From Clostridia bacterium (GTDB taxonomy: Bacteria > Bacillota > Clostridia > TANB77 > CAG-508), in NCBI GenBank assembly GCA_017939755.1, contig JAGBAJ010000027.1, positions 1 through 45,676 on the forward strand: a stretch of DNA of 45,676 nucleotides, in the 5' to 3' direction. Below are positions 8,188 to 16,030 of this stretch, piece after piece. How positions within the stretch are numbered: position 1 is the stretch's first letter; the number at the start of each line of letters is the position of its first letter. Under the pieces are notes generated by a model. It saw only the letters and a program-made list of their open reading frames with translations, ran no database searches and was not told the origin of the DNA. The position numbers and the translations under genes were made by a program.

Positions 8188-8263
8188 TGGTGCTTACTCG
8201 TGGAGTTGAACCACGGACACGTAGATTTTCAGTCTACTGCTCTACCAGCTGAGCTAAGTAAGC
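8188..8263 (-). tRNA. tRNA-Phe (GAA) with encoded CCA
   Basis: A complete cloverleaf on the minus strand: acceptor GCTTACT/AGTAAGC, D-arm GCTC/GAGC, anticodon stem GTAGA/TCTAC around loop CTGAAAA (anticodon GAA), T-arm CGTGG/CCACG with loop TTCAACT, discriminator A, and a 3' CCA encoded in the DNA. All stems pair perfectly. Confidence 0.95.
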
Positions 8264-8266
8264 GTG

Positions 8267-8364
8267 TCGCCTTGGTGGGACTCGAACCCACAACCCTCTC
8301 TCCCTGTTCATTTGCCGTCGCAAAAGGTGTGCACACGAAACTTTTCCTATTAAGCTACAAGGCG
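8267..8364 (-). tRNA. Aberrant tRNA-like RNA, 98 nt, anticodon not assignable
   Basis: Acceptor CGCCTTG/CAAGGCG (7 bp), a D-arm (GCTT/AAGT with GG in the loop) and a perfect T-arm (GTGGG TTCGAGT CCCAC) are present, so this is tRNA-derived. Between D- and T-arms are 48 bases instead of about 23 to 40, with no normal 5-7-5 anticodon arm. They contain a palindrome GTGTGCACAC and a TTTGC/GCAAA hairpin. The 3' end reads A-CAC and runs straight into tRNA-Phe, without CCA. It could be a decayed tRNA, a tRNA with an insertion, or a tRNA-like regulatory RNA. Confidence 0.6.
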
Positions 8365-8372
8365 ATATTTAA

Positions 8373-8504
8373 CAAATATGGGTTGGGATTTGCACCCAAC
8401 ATAAAACGAAATTTATACTTTCTGTACAAGAATTATTTTCCCTCAAGAATAATAATCCCTCGTTTCTTACATCTTAGCGTCTACCTATTCCGCCACCATA
8501 TTTG
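8373..8504 (-). tRNA. Aberrant Leu-type tRNA-like RNA with expanded anticodon region
   Basis: A 9-bp outer stem (CAAATATGG/CCATATTTG) encloses a very typical class II tRNA-Leu D-arm (TGGCGGAATAGGTAGACGC), a variable-arm hairpin (ATAAA/TTTAT) and a T-arm (GTTGGG TGCAAAT CCCAAC). The anticodon region is about 40 bases too long. TAAGA can pair with either of two later TCTTG copies, leaving a loop of 23 or 40 bases that holds further hairpins. T-loop position 55 is G rather than T. It begins 3 bases after the nrdG stop. An anticodon cannot be assigned; insertion or decay of a tRNA-Leu is the simplest reading. Confidence 0.55.
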
Positions 8505-8506
8505 AT

Positions 8507-9016
8507 TTAACTAATCTTTATTCCGAATTGTTCTTCATTAGCGAGGTTAACTCCTAAAACCTCATCATAATGTCTTTCTTGACCAATTCTAAATCTACCA
8601 CATTTTAAATAAATATTTTTAAATTTCTTTAATTTATCTATCTTATCCTTAATTTCTTCTGGATAATATCCTGTGTAGATTACTATATCATCTTCAAGTA
8701 ATGCGTTATCTCTTATAAAACTAATAAAACTCCAAACATCGTCAAAACTATCTAATGGCTCCAATCCTCCAAGAACAAACGCCTCCGTGATTGGATTTTT
8801 TCTATAAACTTCATACAATTCAAAAAGAGGATATTCTTTTATTTGTTCTTTAATATTAAAATAATTTTGACATATTTCTTCTGGATTAAGTCCTTGTTCT
8901 GTCGCACATTTAAACGAGCATTTGGGAAAAGCTAAAAACATACTCGCTTTTTTATAATCCTGCAAGTTCTCTTCCAGATAACCGTGTAGTCTAATGACTT
9001 CTGGCTTATTGGTCAT
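8507..9016 (-). CDS. nrdG: Class III RNR activase-like radical-SAM protein (NrdG-like)
   Basis: Activates NrdD by making its glycyl radical from S-adenosylmethionine and a 4Fe-4S cluster. The cluster-binding region here is C33-x3-C37 followed by C49 in 'ICQN', not the classical CxxxCxxC. A similar displaced third cysteine before QN occurs in a small '4Fe-4S cluster-binding' subgroup. The glycine-rich SAM site 'VLGGLEPLD' matches the family's GGE-type motif. About 169 aa, normal for NrdG. The ATG at 9016 overlaps the nrdD stop by 11 bases, so an upstream start at 9073 is unnecessary. Last protein of the nrdH-nrdD-nrdG group. Confidence 0.85.
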   Translation of the reverse strand: MTNKPEVIRLHGYLEENLQDYKKASMFLAFPKCSFKCATEQGLNPEEICQNYFNIKEQIKEYPLFELYEVYRKNPITEAFVLGGLEPLDSFDDVWSFISFIRDNALLEDDIVIYTGYYPEEIKDKIDKLKKFKNIYLKCGRFRIGQERHYDEVLGVNLANEEQFGIKIS

Positions 9017-10973
9017 TTCCAGCCTGGATAAAGTCAACTTGCTTTTCCATACTATTGAAATATCTCTTTTCAAACTCTTCTTGTCTAGCGGCAGACCATT
9101 GTTTTACTGGTTTATAATAACCAATAACTCTAAGTATTTTTTCTACAATTGGTTTGCCACAATATTGGCATTTATCTACATTTGATAATGTTAAATGTCC
9201 GTCTTCGCAATAAGAACTTGTTTTATTGAAAGCAAAATGTTCAACATGAGGATATTGTGTAACTATTTTGTTTAATAGTTTCATTTTTAAATCGATTGGC
9301 ATTTCGCCTTCTGTTCCAATATGTAGTATTCCGCCAGCCGATGTAGCGCCACCTAACTCATTTTCTATTTCTAATCTTCTTGCTAATGTTGTTTTAATTG
9401 GAAGCGGTAATAGTTGGTTTGAAACAAATGTATTTCTCTTGTTATATTTAATATCTATTCTTCTTCCTAATCTTTTAGCGCCACTTTCTAGTGGTGTTAA
9501 GAATTCTACATTTAGTTTAATAAAGTCATTTGAATTATCATCGGCAAATTTTTCCATATATGCTGGAACTTTTTTTGCCCATTCCAATTCTTCTTCTGTA
9601 TAATCTTCTTTTAAGTTGCCATTGAAAATAACTTTTGCTGCTTCGTGTAATCCACCAGCACCATAAGTAGAGAAATAGTCTTCTAATTTAATCCAACCAA
9701 TATTATGGAATATATTAAAACCTTCTTTAAGTCTTTTATCTACTATATGGCGTTGTGAAATTAAAGCATCTCTTGCCAATGTCATTTTTTCTCCTAGCAA
9801 TTCAAAGTATTTTTCGGCATAATCAGAGTCGTATTTGCTTATTGTTTCAAGTGCTATGTCGTATAAATTCATAGAAATAACACGGCTTGATCCTGTAATT
9901 TGCTCGCCAATAGCGCCAGCACCAAAAGAATTTATAGAGTTTTTCTTAGACACATCGTTTATTAGTCTACAACAACTAGCAAACTTGTCAGCCTCACCAA
10001 TATAAAAGTTTACATTATCGAATTTATTAAATGCTTCCACTAATTGTAGAACATAATCATAATCTTTTTCCAAACTATCTTTAATAATGTTTATTGTTAC
10101 TACTGGGAAGGCTACTGGTTTTTTAATTCCGTTTTCATCTTCAATTCCTTGACCAAAATATTTAGCGAAAATTAATTGGTTTTTAAGGATTTCGTCAAGA
10201 TAATCAAAAATTGTACTTCCATCTGGATATTCATAGCCACCAAATGCAGCCACAAGTCCGGTTTTTGTAAATAATGACATATTAAAGAACGGCGATTGTG
10301 CCCCACTTCTATAAGGGTTGTTTACCAAATGAGTTAATCTTTGATATAATTGTTTAATTTGCGTTTCTGATAAATTTTCTTTTTTAGTATAATAAGCAAA
10401 CGCAACATTTATGTCTGGGATTGCTAATGCGCCAGCATATCTTGAACTAGCATCGATAACTAATTCAATAATTTGCCCCATAAAACTATCGGCATATCTT
10501 GGTGGTTTAGAGTGTACATCGTTGTACGGTCTACCTTCCAACATAATATGTTTTGCCGTTAGTGTAGTGCAATATAAACAATCTATACCATTATTAGTCA
10601 TATCATGAACCATATAAGAACCTTCAATAGATTCTTTTATGATTTGATTTGCTCTTTCCAAACCATAAAGTTCTTTACATTTTCTCCATAACAATTGGTA
10701 ATTTAATAATTTTTCAAAAGATTTATACACTTCGCCATGTCTTGATAAATAGTTTTTAGAACCAGTTGCATTAGAATTACCCTCAATTGAAAATGTGTCA
10801 AGTCCTTCATTACTATATTCATCATATCTTTTTGATATGTCTAAATAATCTCTTGTCAATCCTTCTATTGCTAAGAAATCACTGTCAATAGAGTTTAGTA
10901 AATCCCCAAATTCTTCATCTATTGACATCGGTACAGCATAGCTACCAAAACTTTTAACTACTGTTCTTGCCAT
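9006..10973 (-). CDS. nrdD: Anaerobic ribonucleoside-triphosphate reductase, class III
   Basis: Reduces ribonucleotides to deoxyribonucleotides without oxygen, using a glycyl radical. Visible hallmarks are the radical glycine in RVIGYY (Gly618), the thiyl-radical region SCCRL (Cys334-335), a C-terminal metal site (C589, H593, C602, C605), and 'DCLYC' at 132-135 in the N-terminal half. 655 aa, in the range of phage and clostridial NrdD. No separate ATP-cone is evident at the N-terminus. A GGAGG ribosome site precedes the ATG. It follows the NrdH-like redoxin by 15 bases and overlaps nrdG, forming one operon behind a candidate structured leader RNA. It shows that the host grows anaerobically. 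Confidence 0.96.
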   Translation of the reverse strand: MARTVVKSFGSYAVPMSIDEEFGDLLNSIDSDFLAIEGLTRDYLDISKRYDEYSNEGLDTFSIEGNSNATGSKNYLSRHGEVYKSFEKLLNYQLLWRKCKELYGLERANQIIKESIEGSYMVHDMTNNGIDCLYCTTLTAKHIMLEGRPYNDVHSKPPRYADSFMGQIIELVIDASSRYAGALAIPDINVAFAYYTKKENLSETQIKQLYQRLTHLVNNPYRSGAQSPFFNMSLFTKTGLVAAFGGYEYPDGSTIFDYLDEILKNQLIFAKYFGQGIEDENGIKKPVAFPVVTINIIKDSLEKDYDYVLQLVEAFNKFDNVNFYIGEADKFASCCRLINDVSKKNSINSFGAGAIGEQITGSSRVISMNLYDIALETISKYDSDYAEKYFELLGEKMTLARDALISQRHIVDKRLKEGFNIFHNIGWIKLEDYFSTYGAGGLHEAAKVIFNGNLKEDYTEEELEWAKKVPAYMEKFADDNSNDFIKLNVEFLTPLESGAKRLGRRIDIKYNKRNTFVSNQLLPLPIKTTLARRLEIENELGGATSAGGILHIGTEGEMPIDLKMKLLNKIVTQYPHVEHFAFNKTSSYCEDGHLTLSNVDKCQYCGKPIVEKILRVIGYYKPVKQWSAARQEEFEKRYFNSMEKQVDFIQAGNDQ

Positions 10974-10988
10974 ATCTAGCCTCCTATC

Positions 10989-11201
10989 TTACATATTAGC
11001 ATACTCCATAATTTCTAAAGAAGAAACCAATATATCCCCATCTGATGTAATTGCAAACGGAACATTGTCAATTTGTAACTTATCAGCAATAGCAAATATT
11101 TCATCTTTATCTGTAATTTCTTCATATTTAATGTTCTTGTCCTCCAAAAATTTTTTTACTGCTTTGCAGGTAGGACAACCTGTTGAGTATAATTTTAACA
11201 T
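10989..11201 (-). CDS. NrdH/glutaredoxin-like thiol redox protein
   Basis: 70 aa thioredoxin fold with the active-site CPTC at residues 9-12 and the cis-Pro loop 'NVPFAI' near 47-52. The usual role is to supply thiol electrons to ribonucleotide reductase. Its position directly before nrdD, 15 bases apart, suggests it is the NrdD reductant, as known for the subgroup of class III enzymes that use a redoxin rather than formate. The FTR-like protein at 6829-7149 may in turn reduce it. An AAGGAAG ribosome site lies just after the 11215-11349 RNA structure. Confidence 0.88.
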   Translation of the reverse strand: MLKLYSTGCPTCKAVKKFLEDKNIKYEEITDKDEIFAIADKLQIDNVPFAITSDGDILVSSLEIMEYANM

Positions 11202-11214
11202 ATTTTCTTCCTTC

Positions 11215-11349
11215 TGGGGCGGTGAAGCTTTGCACTTCTACAGCTATACTGCAAGGTTCAAAAACACTATATACCTGAAGTGTTCGATTACCCTCCTTTA
11301 CGGTATCACATTATTTTCTTAAGTGGCTTTATTCTTTGCCTACGCCCCA
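11215..11349 (-). ncRNA. Candidate structured leader RNA upstream of nrdH-nrdD-nrdG
   Basis: 135 bases without a credible gene, closed by a 7-bp stem TGGGGCG (5' strand, 11343-11349) with CGCCCCA (11215-11221). Inside are several hairpins: GGC/GCC, CAC-TTA/TAA-GTG, GATACC/GGTAATC, AACACT/AGTGTT with a 10-base loop, CAG/CTG, and GAAG/CTTC around TGCAAAG. The AGGT of the 10-base loop can pair with a downstream ACCT as a pseudoknot. The closing stem ends a few bases before the ribosome site of the redoxin gene, a typical arrangement for a riboswitch or ligand-responsive leader. The D-loop-like part lacks GG, so it is not a tRNA. Confidence 0.55.
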
Positions 11350-11353
11350 TTTT

Positions 11354-12073
11354 CTATTGCTTGTATTCGCAATTATTTCTATAATCACACAAATAACTAC
11401 AATAAAATTTATCATCGCTATTTGGTTCAAATTCTAAACAAGCTTCTATTTTTTCTATCGTGTCTAATGCCCATTGTATTGTTTCTTCGTAAAACCTAAC
11501 ATCAAATTTTATTTTTTCAATATAATCGTTTTTAAAATGATTAAACCATAATTCTGTCGGATACTTGCCATATTTATCATAGACAGCCTTGGCATACAGA
11601 TATAATTGTTTCGATTTAGATTTTAAATCCTTTTTTGAAAATTTTGAGCTTGATTTATGATCAATAACAATGATATTACCCTCATCATCTTGAGCAATCA
11701 AATCTATAATTCCAATAAAAGTATTATTTCCTAATTCGACTTCAAATCTATACTCTGATTCTAGTGGTGTTAAACCCCAAAATCCTTTAAAATTGCTAAA
11801 AAATGTAACGCCTTTATCAAAATATGACGGTGTCAAATCTTTGCCAAACATTATAATAGGTTCGTCAATATTCATCTCAAAACTACTTGTAAATTCGTCT
11901 AGTAATTCTTCAAGTTTTAATTCTTCTTTAGCATAACGTTCTAAAATTGAATGAACTAAAATTCCATAACTAGCAAATAAATTACTTTCGCCTTGCTCAT
12001 GTTTCTGATAATTACGATAAAAAGCATACGGACACTCATAAAAACTTGTTAGTTTCGAGTATGAATATTGCAA
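11354..12073 (-). CDS. RecB/Cas4-like PD-(D/E)XK exonuclease with Fe-S cysteines
   Basis: Nuclease of the PDDEXK_1 type. The order of motifs is clear: an N-terminal Cys in YECPYAF (C14), His in 'GILVHSILER', Asp in 'GIIDLIA', the D-x-K core 'VIDHKSS', then a C-terminal cysteine cluster C-x3-C-x5-C that with C14 would bind a 4Fe-4S cluster. Such proteins resect DNA ends for recombination. The neighbours fit: SSB and an ERF-like annealing protein are directly upstream. Start TTG at 12073 with GAGG about 8 bases before it. Confidence 0.88.
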   Translation of the reverse strand: MQYSYSKLTSFYECPYAFYRNYQKHEQGESNLFASYGILVHSILERYAKEELKLEELLDEFTSSFEMNIDEPIIMFGKDLTPSYFDKGVTFFSNFKGFWGLTPLESEYRFEVELGNNTFIGIIDLIAQDDEGNIIVIDHKSSSKFSKKDLKSKSKQLYLYAKAVYDKYGKYPTELWFNHFKNDYIEKIKFDVRFYEETIQWALDTIEKIEACLEFEPNSDDKFYCSYLCDYRNNCEYKQ

Positions 12074-12111
12074 AATTCATCCTCTCCATTTAACAATATA
12101 CCGACTATCGG

Positions 12112-12477
12112 TTAAAATGGCAAATCATCATCTGTTACTTGGTTAGTTCCATCGTTTGCCGGAGCACCATTTGAACCAACATCTTCAAAATCGAAAATTG
12201 TAACTGTTAAATAGCTTGTAGCAGGCTTATCTCCTTGTGGAGCCAAATAAACATTTTCAATTGAGCTATCCCCAGCTTGAACTTTAATTCTTGATTTCTC
12301 TTTTAAAGACTTGGCTTTTTCTAAAGCATTACCCACAAATCTAACATTCCAATTAGAATTAACATAAGTGTCGTTTTGTTTGTTTTTTCTTGATGTACTT
12401 ACTCTTCCTGAAATTTTTCCGTCTTTTTCTGTTATTGACCAAACAGTCATATAAGTATCTCTTCCTGTGCTAATCAT
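12112..12477 (-). CDS. ssb: Single-stranded DNA-binding protein
   Basis: 121 aa OB-fold protein. The N-terminal 'RDTYMTVWSI' strand and alternating hydrophobic pattern fit SSB, and the C-terminus ends in the acidic tip DDDLPF, the docking tail through which SSB binds partner enzymes. It coats single-stranded DNA during replication and recombination. The start overlaps the upstream stop codon. It lies between the nuclease and the ERF-like gene. Confidence 0.82.
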   Translation of the reverse strand: MISTGRDTYMTVWSITEKDGKISGRVSTSRKNKQNDTYVNSNWNVRFVGNALEKAKSLKEKSRIKVQAGDSSIENVYLAPQGDKPATSYLTVTIFDFEDVGSNGAPANDGTNQVTDDDLPF

Positions 12478-13130
12478 TAAATTATCCCTCCGTTTAATAT
12501 TTTGTTAAGAAATTCTTCGATTTCTTCTGGTAAATTACCATTAAAAGTCCAACCCAAAGAACCTTTGTTAAAAGTGATATAATACTTCCCACTTTTATCT
12601 TTTAATGTTAAAGGATATGTTGACTTCTCCGTGCACTCTTCTTCATATTCTTCTGATTGTTCATCGCACCAGTCCAACCACCATTCATCTGTAGAATCGC
12701 AGTCATCATCTTCGTTTATATCATCATCTGATATATGCCATAGTTCTTCGGTTATATCGAAACTAGGATAGGCGCTACATTTGCCCTCCTCGTTATAGAA
12801 ATGCCCTGGAACACTAATTCCTTCATCTGTAATCATTAAGTCGTTAACTTCTTCGTAAGTGGCTCTCATATTGTTTCTTAATTTGTATGTAGCGCCATTT
12901 TTTAGTTTAATTTTTGTACTTGTAACTTTAGCTTCTAAATATGGTTTTAAATTCTCTTCTGAAATACAATCAAGTAAAGTTCCACAATCACATTCCAAGT
13001 CATAATAAACATCTACGGTGGCATCCACATTATTTTTATTATCATAGCTTATTGACGATTCTTCATAAGCTCCGATTATCAGACATTTTTCTCCATCGTA
13101 TTCCACATATTCTCCAACTTTATATTTCAT
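12477..13130 (-). CDS. Hypothetical acidic protein, 217 aa
   Basis: Not recognised. It begins with 'KYKVGEYVEYDGEKCLIIG', a small beta-barrel-like opening, and contains an Asp/Glu/Trp-rich stretch around residues 130-170 (DDDxNEDDDCDS type). The acidic region could mimic DNA or bind basic proteins. Placement between ssb and the ERF-like gene suggests a link to recombination, but this is inference. Confidence 0.72.
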   Translation of the reverse strand: MKYKVGEYVEYDGEKCLIIGAYEESSISYDNKNNVDATVDVYYDLECDCGTLLDCISEENLKPYLEAKVTSTKIKLKNGATYKLRNNMRATYEEVNDLMITDEGISVPGHFYNEEGKCSAYPSFDITEELWHISDDDINEDDDCDSTDEWWLDWCDEQSEEYEEECTEKSTYPLTLKDKSGKYYITFNKGSLGWTFNGNLPEEIEEFLNKILNGGII

Positions 13131-13145
13131 TCATAATCCTCCGTT

Positions 13146-13904
13146 CTAAAAAGTTTTATTTAACTCTTCTAAAATCTTTTCAGCTTCTTCAACTGTTTGA
13201 CAATTTTTATAATTTGCCGAAGGTTTATCTCCGTCGGAATACACATTTTTAATTGCCTTTGCTATATCAGAATCTTTAACTTTTGCGCTTCTTAACGCCT
13301 CGACCTTAACTTGTATTTTAGCAATAGCCTCAGACACTTTTGTATCTTTTGATGAGATTTTTCCTTTTTGTTTATTAGCCATATTATCGCTATCTAAATC
13401 TAACTTATCATCGCTAATATTTAAAGCCTCCATATAAAGATAACGCTTAGCATACGTTCTTACTCCACCAAGGTTTTGCATTTTGTTCGCACCTTTAATC
13501 TCAATTCTCTCAATAGGCATTTGATATACAACAGTTTGATCTTTCCCAAGAATGTCTTGGAACTCTAATTTCGCAATCTCTTTTAACTCTTTTTTAGTGG
13601 TATATTTCATACCAATTGCCTCATTAGATGTTTCAACAACTTCTGTTTCAAAACCTTCAAAATAAGTATAGAATAATGGAAATATTTTATACTTTAATAA
13701 TAAAGGATTTACTCTTTGATTTATCTCTTCTGGTTTAAAATAATCATATTGCGAAAATGTATTTTTACCAGTTTTTGTTATTCTGATTTCGTTCATTACA
13801 CATAAAATTCTTTCACGAAGCGACATATTGTCAAGTTCTATAACATTTTCTTGAGCTATTAAATCTTCACTAACATTTTCTTCATTCTCAATAATTTTAG
13901 CCAT
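13146..13904 (-). CDS. ERF-type single-strand annealing recombinase
   Basis: 252 aa. The block 'NLGGVRTYAKRYLYMEALNIS' around residues 142-162, preceded by 'FSQYDYFKPEEIN', is the hallmark of the ERF superfamily, phage proteins that anneal complementary single strands. A Lys-rich linker and helical C-terminus follow. The last base overlaps the HD gene's stop/start region. It works with the SSB and exonuclease downstream in the same operon. Confidence 0.85.
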   Translation of the reverse strand: MAKIIENEENVSEDLIAQENVIELDNMSLRERILCVMNEIRITKTGKNTFSQYDYFKPEEINQRVNPLLLKYKIFPLFYTYFEGFETEVVETSNEAIGMKYTTKKELKEIAKLEFQDILGKDQTVVYQMPIERIEIKGANKMQNLGGVRTYAKRYLYMEALNISDDKLDLDSDNMANKQKGKISSKDTKVSEAIAKIQVKVEALRSAKVKDSDIAKAIKNVYSDGDKPSANYKNCQTVEEAEKILEELNKTF

Positions 13905-14467
13905 TATTTCTCACCACCCTTCGCTTCGGTGATGTATGTTGATAATAAGTCTGCCATATGTACATAAACTGCTAACGGATATTTCTCAAAAGCACCAGAC
14001 AAGTAATTATATTGGTCTTTATTCTCGAAACCACCCATATGCCAACGAATTGCATAAAGCTCTTCTTTTGTAAGCTTTATATATTCCGATATAATAAAAC
14101 AAGATTTTTCACCATGCCCTAGTGGCATTTCGTCTTTAACCGTATAAAATGGTTCTTTTACCCATTCTCCCCTATCGTTTTTCTTGTTACGCATTTCAAC
14201 TGTATAAAAATAAGTTTTACAAATATCATGCAATAACGCACAAATAATTAAGGAATCCTCATTAAAACCTTTATTTTGGGTTAATTCTTTAAGGGCAGTA
14301 TATACATTTAAACTATGTTCGGCTAAACCGCCCTCATAATTGCCATGAAATCTTGTGCTTGCTGGTGCCATAAAGAAATCGCTATTCTCTAAGTATTGAA
14401 TTAAATCTTCTATACCAGCTCTATTAGTCGATCTCAAAAGTTCTAAAATCTTTTCCTTTGTTTCCAT
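13904..14467 (-). CDS. HD-domain phosphohydrolase
   Basis: 187 aa with the metal-binding HD signature: His in 'GGLAEHSLNVY', 'LLHDICK' (the HD pair) and a later Asp in 'HMADLLS'. Family members hydrolyse phosphomonoesters or phosphodiesters, often of nucleotides. This phage form is commonly encoded next to recombination and replication genes, as here. The substrate cannot be read from the sequence; a nucleotidase role in the dNTP pool is a reasonable guess. Confidence 0.82.
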   Translation of the reverse strand: METKEKILELLRSTNRAGIEDLIQYLENSDFFMAPASTRFHGNYEGGLAEHSLNVYTALKELTQNKGFNEDSLIICALLHDICKTYFYTVEMRNKKNDRGEWVKEPFYTVKDEMPLGHGEKSCFIISEYIKLTKEELYAIRWHMGGFENKDQYNYLSGAFEKYPLAVYVHMADLLSTYITEAKGGEK

Positions 14468-14486
14468 TTTATCTCCATTCTTATTA

Positions 14487-15344
14487 CTAGAATTGAACTC
14501 CGGCTTTTACAACTTGATCTTTTCTCTTTTCATCTACCTTTTGAACATAATGTAATGTCATTTGTATATTAGTATGTCCCAAGGTTTCTTGTATTGATTT
14601 AATATCTGCACCGTTAATATATTGAATTGTGGCGAAGCTATCTCTAAGTCTATGAGCAGTAATATTCTTATCGATATTGGCTTTTCCAGTAATCCTTTCT
14701 AAATCACGGTTAATTATGGTATTTGAAAGTTTATTTCCTTGTCTATTTACAAAAAGATAAGGGCTTCTACTTCTTCTTTCATACCTAATATATTTGTTTA
14801 TTGCATCTTGAACAGATGGATGTAAGGGAATTTTTCTAAATTTATTACCTTTACCTTGTCTTACTGTAATCCAACCATCTTCTTCATCTATATCACTTAA
14901 TTCTAAATTTGAAAGTTCACTCGCTCTCATACCAGCATTAACAAACATAATAAACATTGCCTTTTTTCTTAATTTATTCTGACATTCTTCATTACAAGCA
15001 TTAGAAACCATAATTGCTTCTTCAACATTTAAATATTCCATATCTTTTAATTCTGCTTTTGGCAACTTAAACGCCTTTGTAATGTCGTTATCCACTTTGC
15101 TTTGCTCATACAAAAATTTAAAATACGAAAGAACAGCCATCATATATGCCCTTTTAGAATTAACTTTTAATGTAGCCAAATTATTATTATAATACACTAA
15201 CAAATCTTCGTAGGTAACTTCTTCCTCGGACTTATTACATTTACTAAAAAATCTTTTTATATTTTTTTCATAATCCTCGGCAGTTCTTTCGCTACCTTTT
15301 GTTTTTATGTGCATTAAAAATAAATTTAAGTTATGATTGTTCAT
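14487..15344 (-). CDS. Tyrosine recombinase / integrase (XerC/D-like)
   Basis: 285 aa. An N-terminal SAM-like core-binding domain (about 1-100) is followed by the catalytic domain with the full set of residues: R140 (GMRASEL), K169 (GNKFRK region), H231 and R234 (HRLRDS), H257 (LGHTN) and Y266 (LHYVQ). It joins DNA at specific sites, for integration or resolution. The ATG at 15344 has AAAGGGGG upstream and replaces a longer start at 15398. It has its own promoter with a dyad (15370-15398). No attachment site or excisionase is recognised nearby. Confidence 0.9.
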   Translation of the reverse strand: MNNHNLNLFLMHIKTKGSERTAEDYEKNIKRFFSKCNKSEEEVTYEDLLVYYNNNLATLKVNSKRAYMMAVLSYFKFLYEQSKVDNDITKAFKLPKAELKDMEYLNVEEAIMVSNACNEECQNKLRKKAMFIMFVNAGMRASELSNLELSDIDEEDGWITVRQGKGNKFRKIPLHPSVQDAINKYIRYERRSRSPYLFVNRQGNKLSNTIINRDLERITGKANIDKNITAHRLRDSFATIQYINGADIKSIQETLGHTNIQMTLHYVQKVDEKRKDQVVKAGVQF

Positions 15345-15359
15345 TCCCTTACCCCCTTT

Positions 15360-15398
15360 CGATATTATGATTATATCATATTTTATCCGAAAAGTCAA
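15360..15398 (-). promoter_or_regulatory. Integrase promoter with overlapping dyad
   Basis: -35 TTGACT (15393-15398), 17-base spacer, -10 TATAAT (15370-15375), reading leftward. TTCGGATAAAATATGAT and ATCATAATATCGAA flank the -10 as an imperfect inverted repeat, similar to those at 4.1 and 17.3 kb, including the shared ATGATATAATCAT core. Probable operator. Confidence 0.8.
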
Positions 15399-16030
15399 GA
15401 TTTATTCACATTTTTCTGTAAAAAAATTAGAAATTCATCCCATTTACCAGACTTATGAATAAAATTACAAAATGTCAAACCAGATTTCCTAAAGTCTGAT
15501 AATTCGGTATTACAAACCGTTTTGATAAATTTTCTTGATAAATTAGCCATTTTAAAGTTCCCTTGGCTATTTATCTTAGATATAATATCTTCTGACTTAT
15601 TTAAATCTTTCTTTGGCATTTTGTACTGAACTGGTAAATTTTTTGCATCAAAGGGATCTCTGTTTTTGTTTTTAGTGCTAGGATTTATGAATGGTAAATA
15701 TTTTGGCAAATCTTTTGCGTTTATATGTATAAAACCTTCGCCATCTCCATGTAAATCATGAATCCCATATTCTTTTGCTTTTTTTACTGGGTTTTTCTTT
15801 TGGATAGTTTTTAGTTTACGATATAGCGCGCTATCACCAGTAATATAAAGTATGAGAATATTGTCATAGTAATACAATATTCTCCCTTTATTACCTTCTA
15901 AAGGTATGTAGAAATCTTCAAAAGATTCGTCTAGGTTGCCATATTCATCCCTAACCCAATCATTAGTGCTCCTATCATACTCTGCTAAAACGCTATATGT
16001 ACCAACGTATTTGCAGAAAGGATGGCTCAT
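15395..16030 (-). CDS. Hypothetical protein upstream of integrase, 211 aa
   Basis: Unrecognised. The N-terminal part is beta-rich with many Tyr residues; the remainder is Lys/Asn-rich and basic ('KNKNRDPFDAK', 'PKKDLNKSED'). The 3' end overlaps the -35 of the integrase promoter. The basic character could fit DNA binding. Confidence 0.72.
   Translation of the reverse strand: MSHPFCKYVGTYSVLAEYDRSTNDWVRDEYGNLDESFEDFYIPLEGNKGRILYYYDNILILYITGDSALYRKLKTIQKKNPVKKAKEYGIHDLHGDGEGFIHINAKDLPKYLPFINPSTKNKNRDPFDAKNLPVQYKMPKKDLNKSEDIISKINSQGNFKMANLSRKFIKTVCNTELSDFRKSGLTFCNFIHKSGKWDEFLIFLQKNVNKS

Noticed and set aside
11215..11349. Reading the nrd leader as another tRNA
   Set aside because: Acceptor-like stem present, but the D-loop lacks the GG pair and no anticodon arm can be drawn.
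12100..12112. Short inverted repeat ACCGA/TCGGT at the end of ssb
   Set aside because: Only 5 bp with a 3-base loop and no U-run, so not a supportable terminator.
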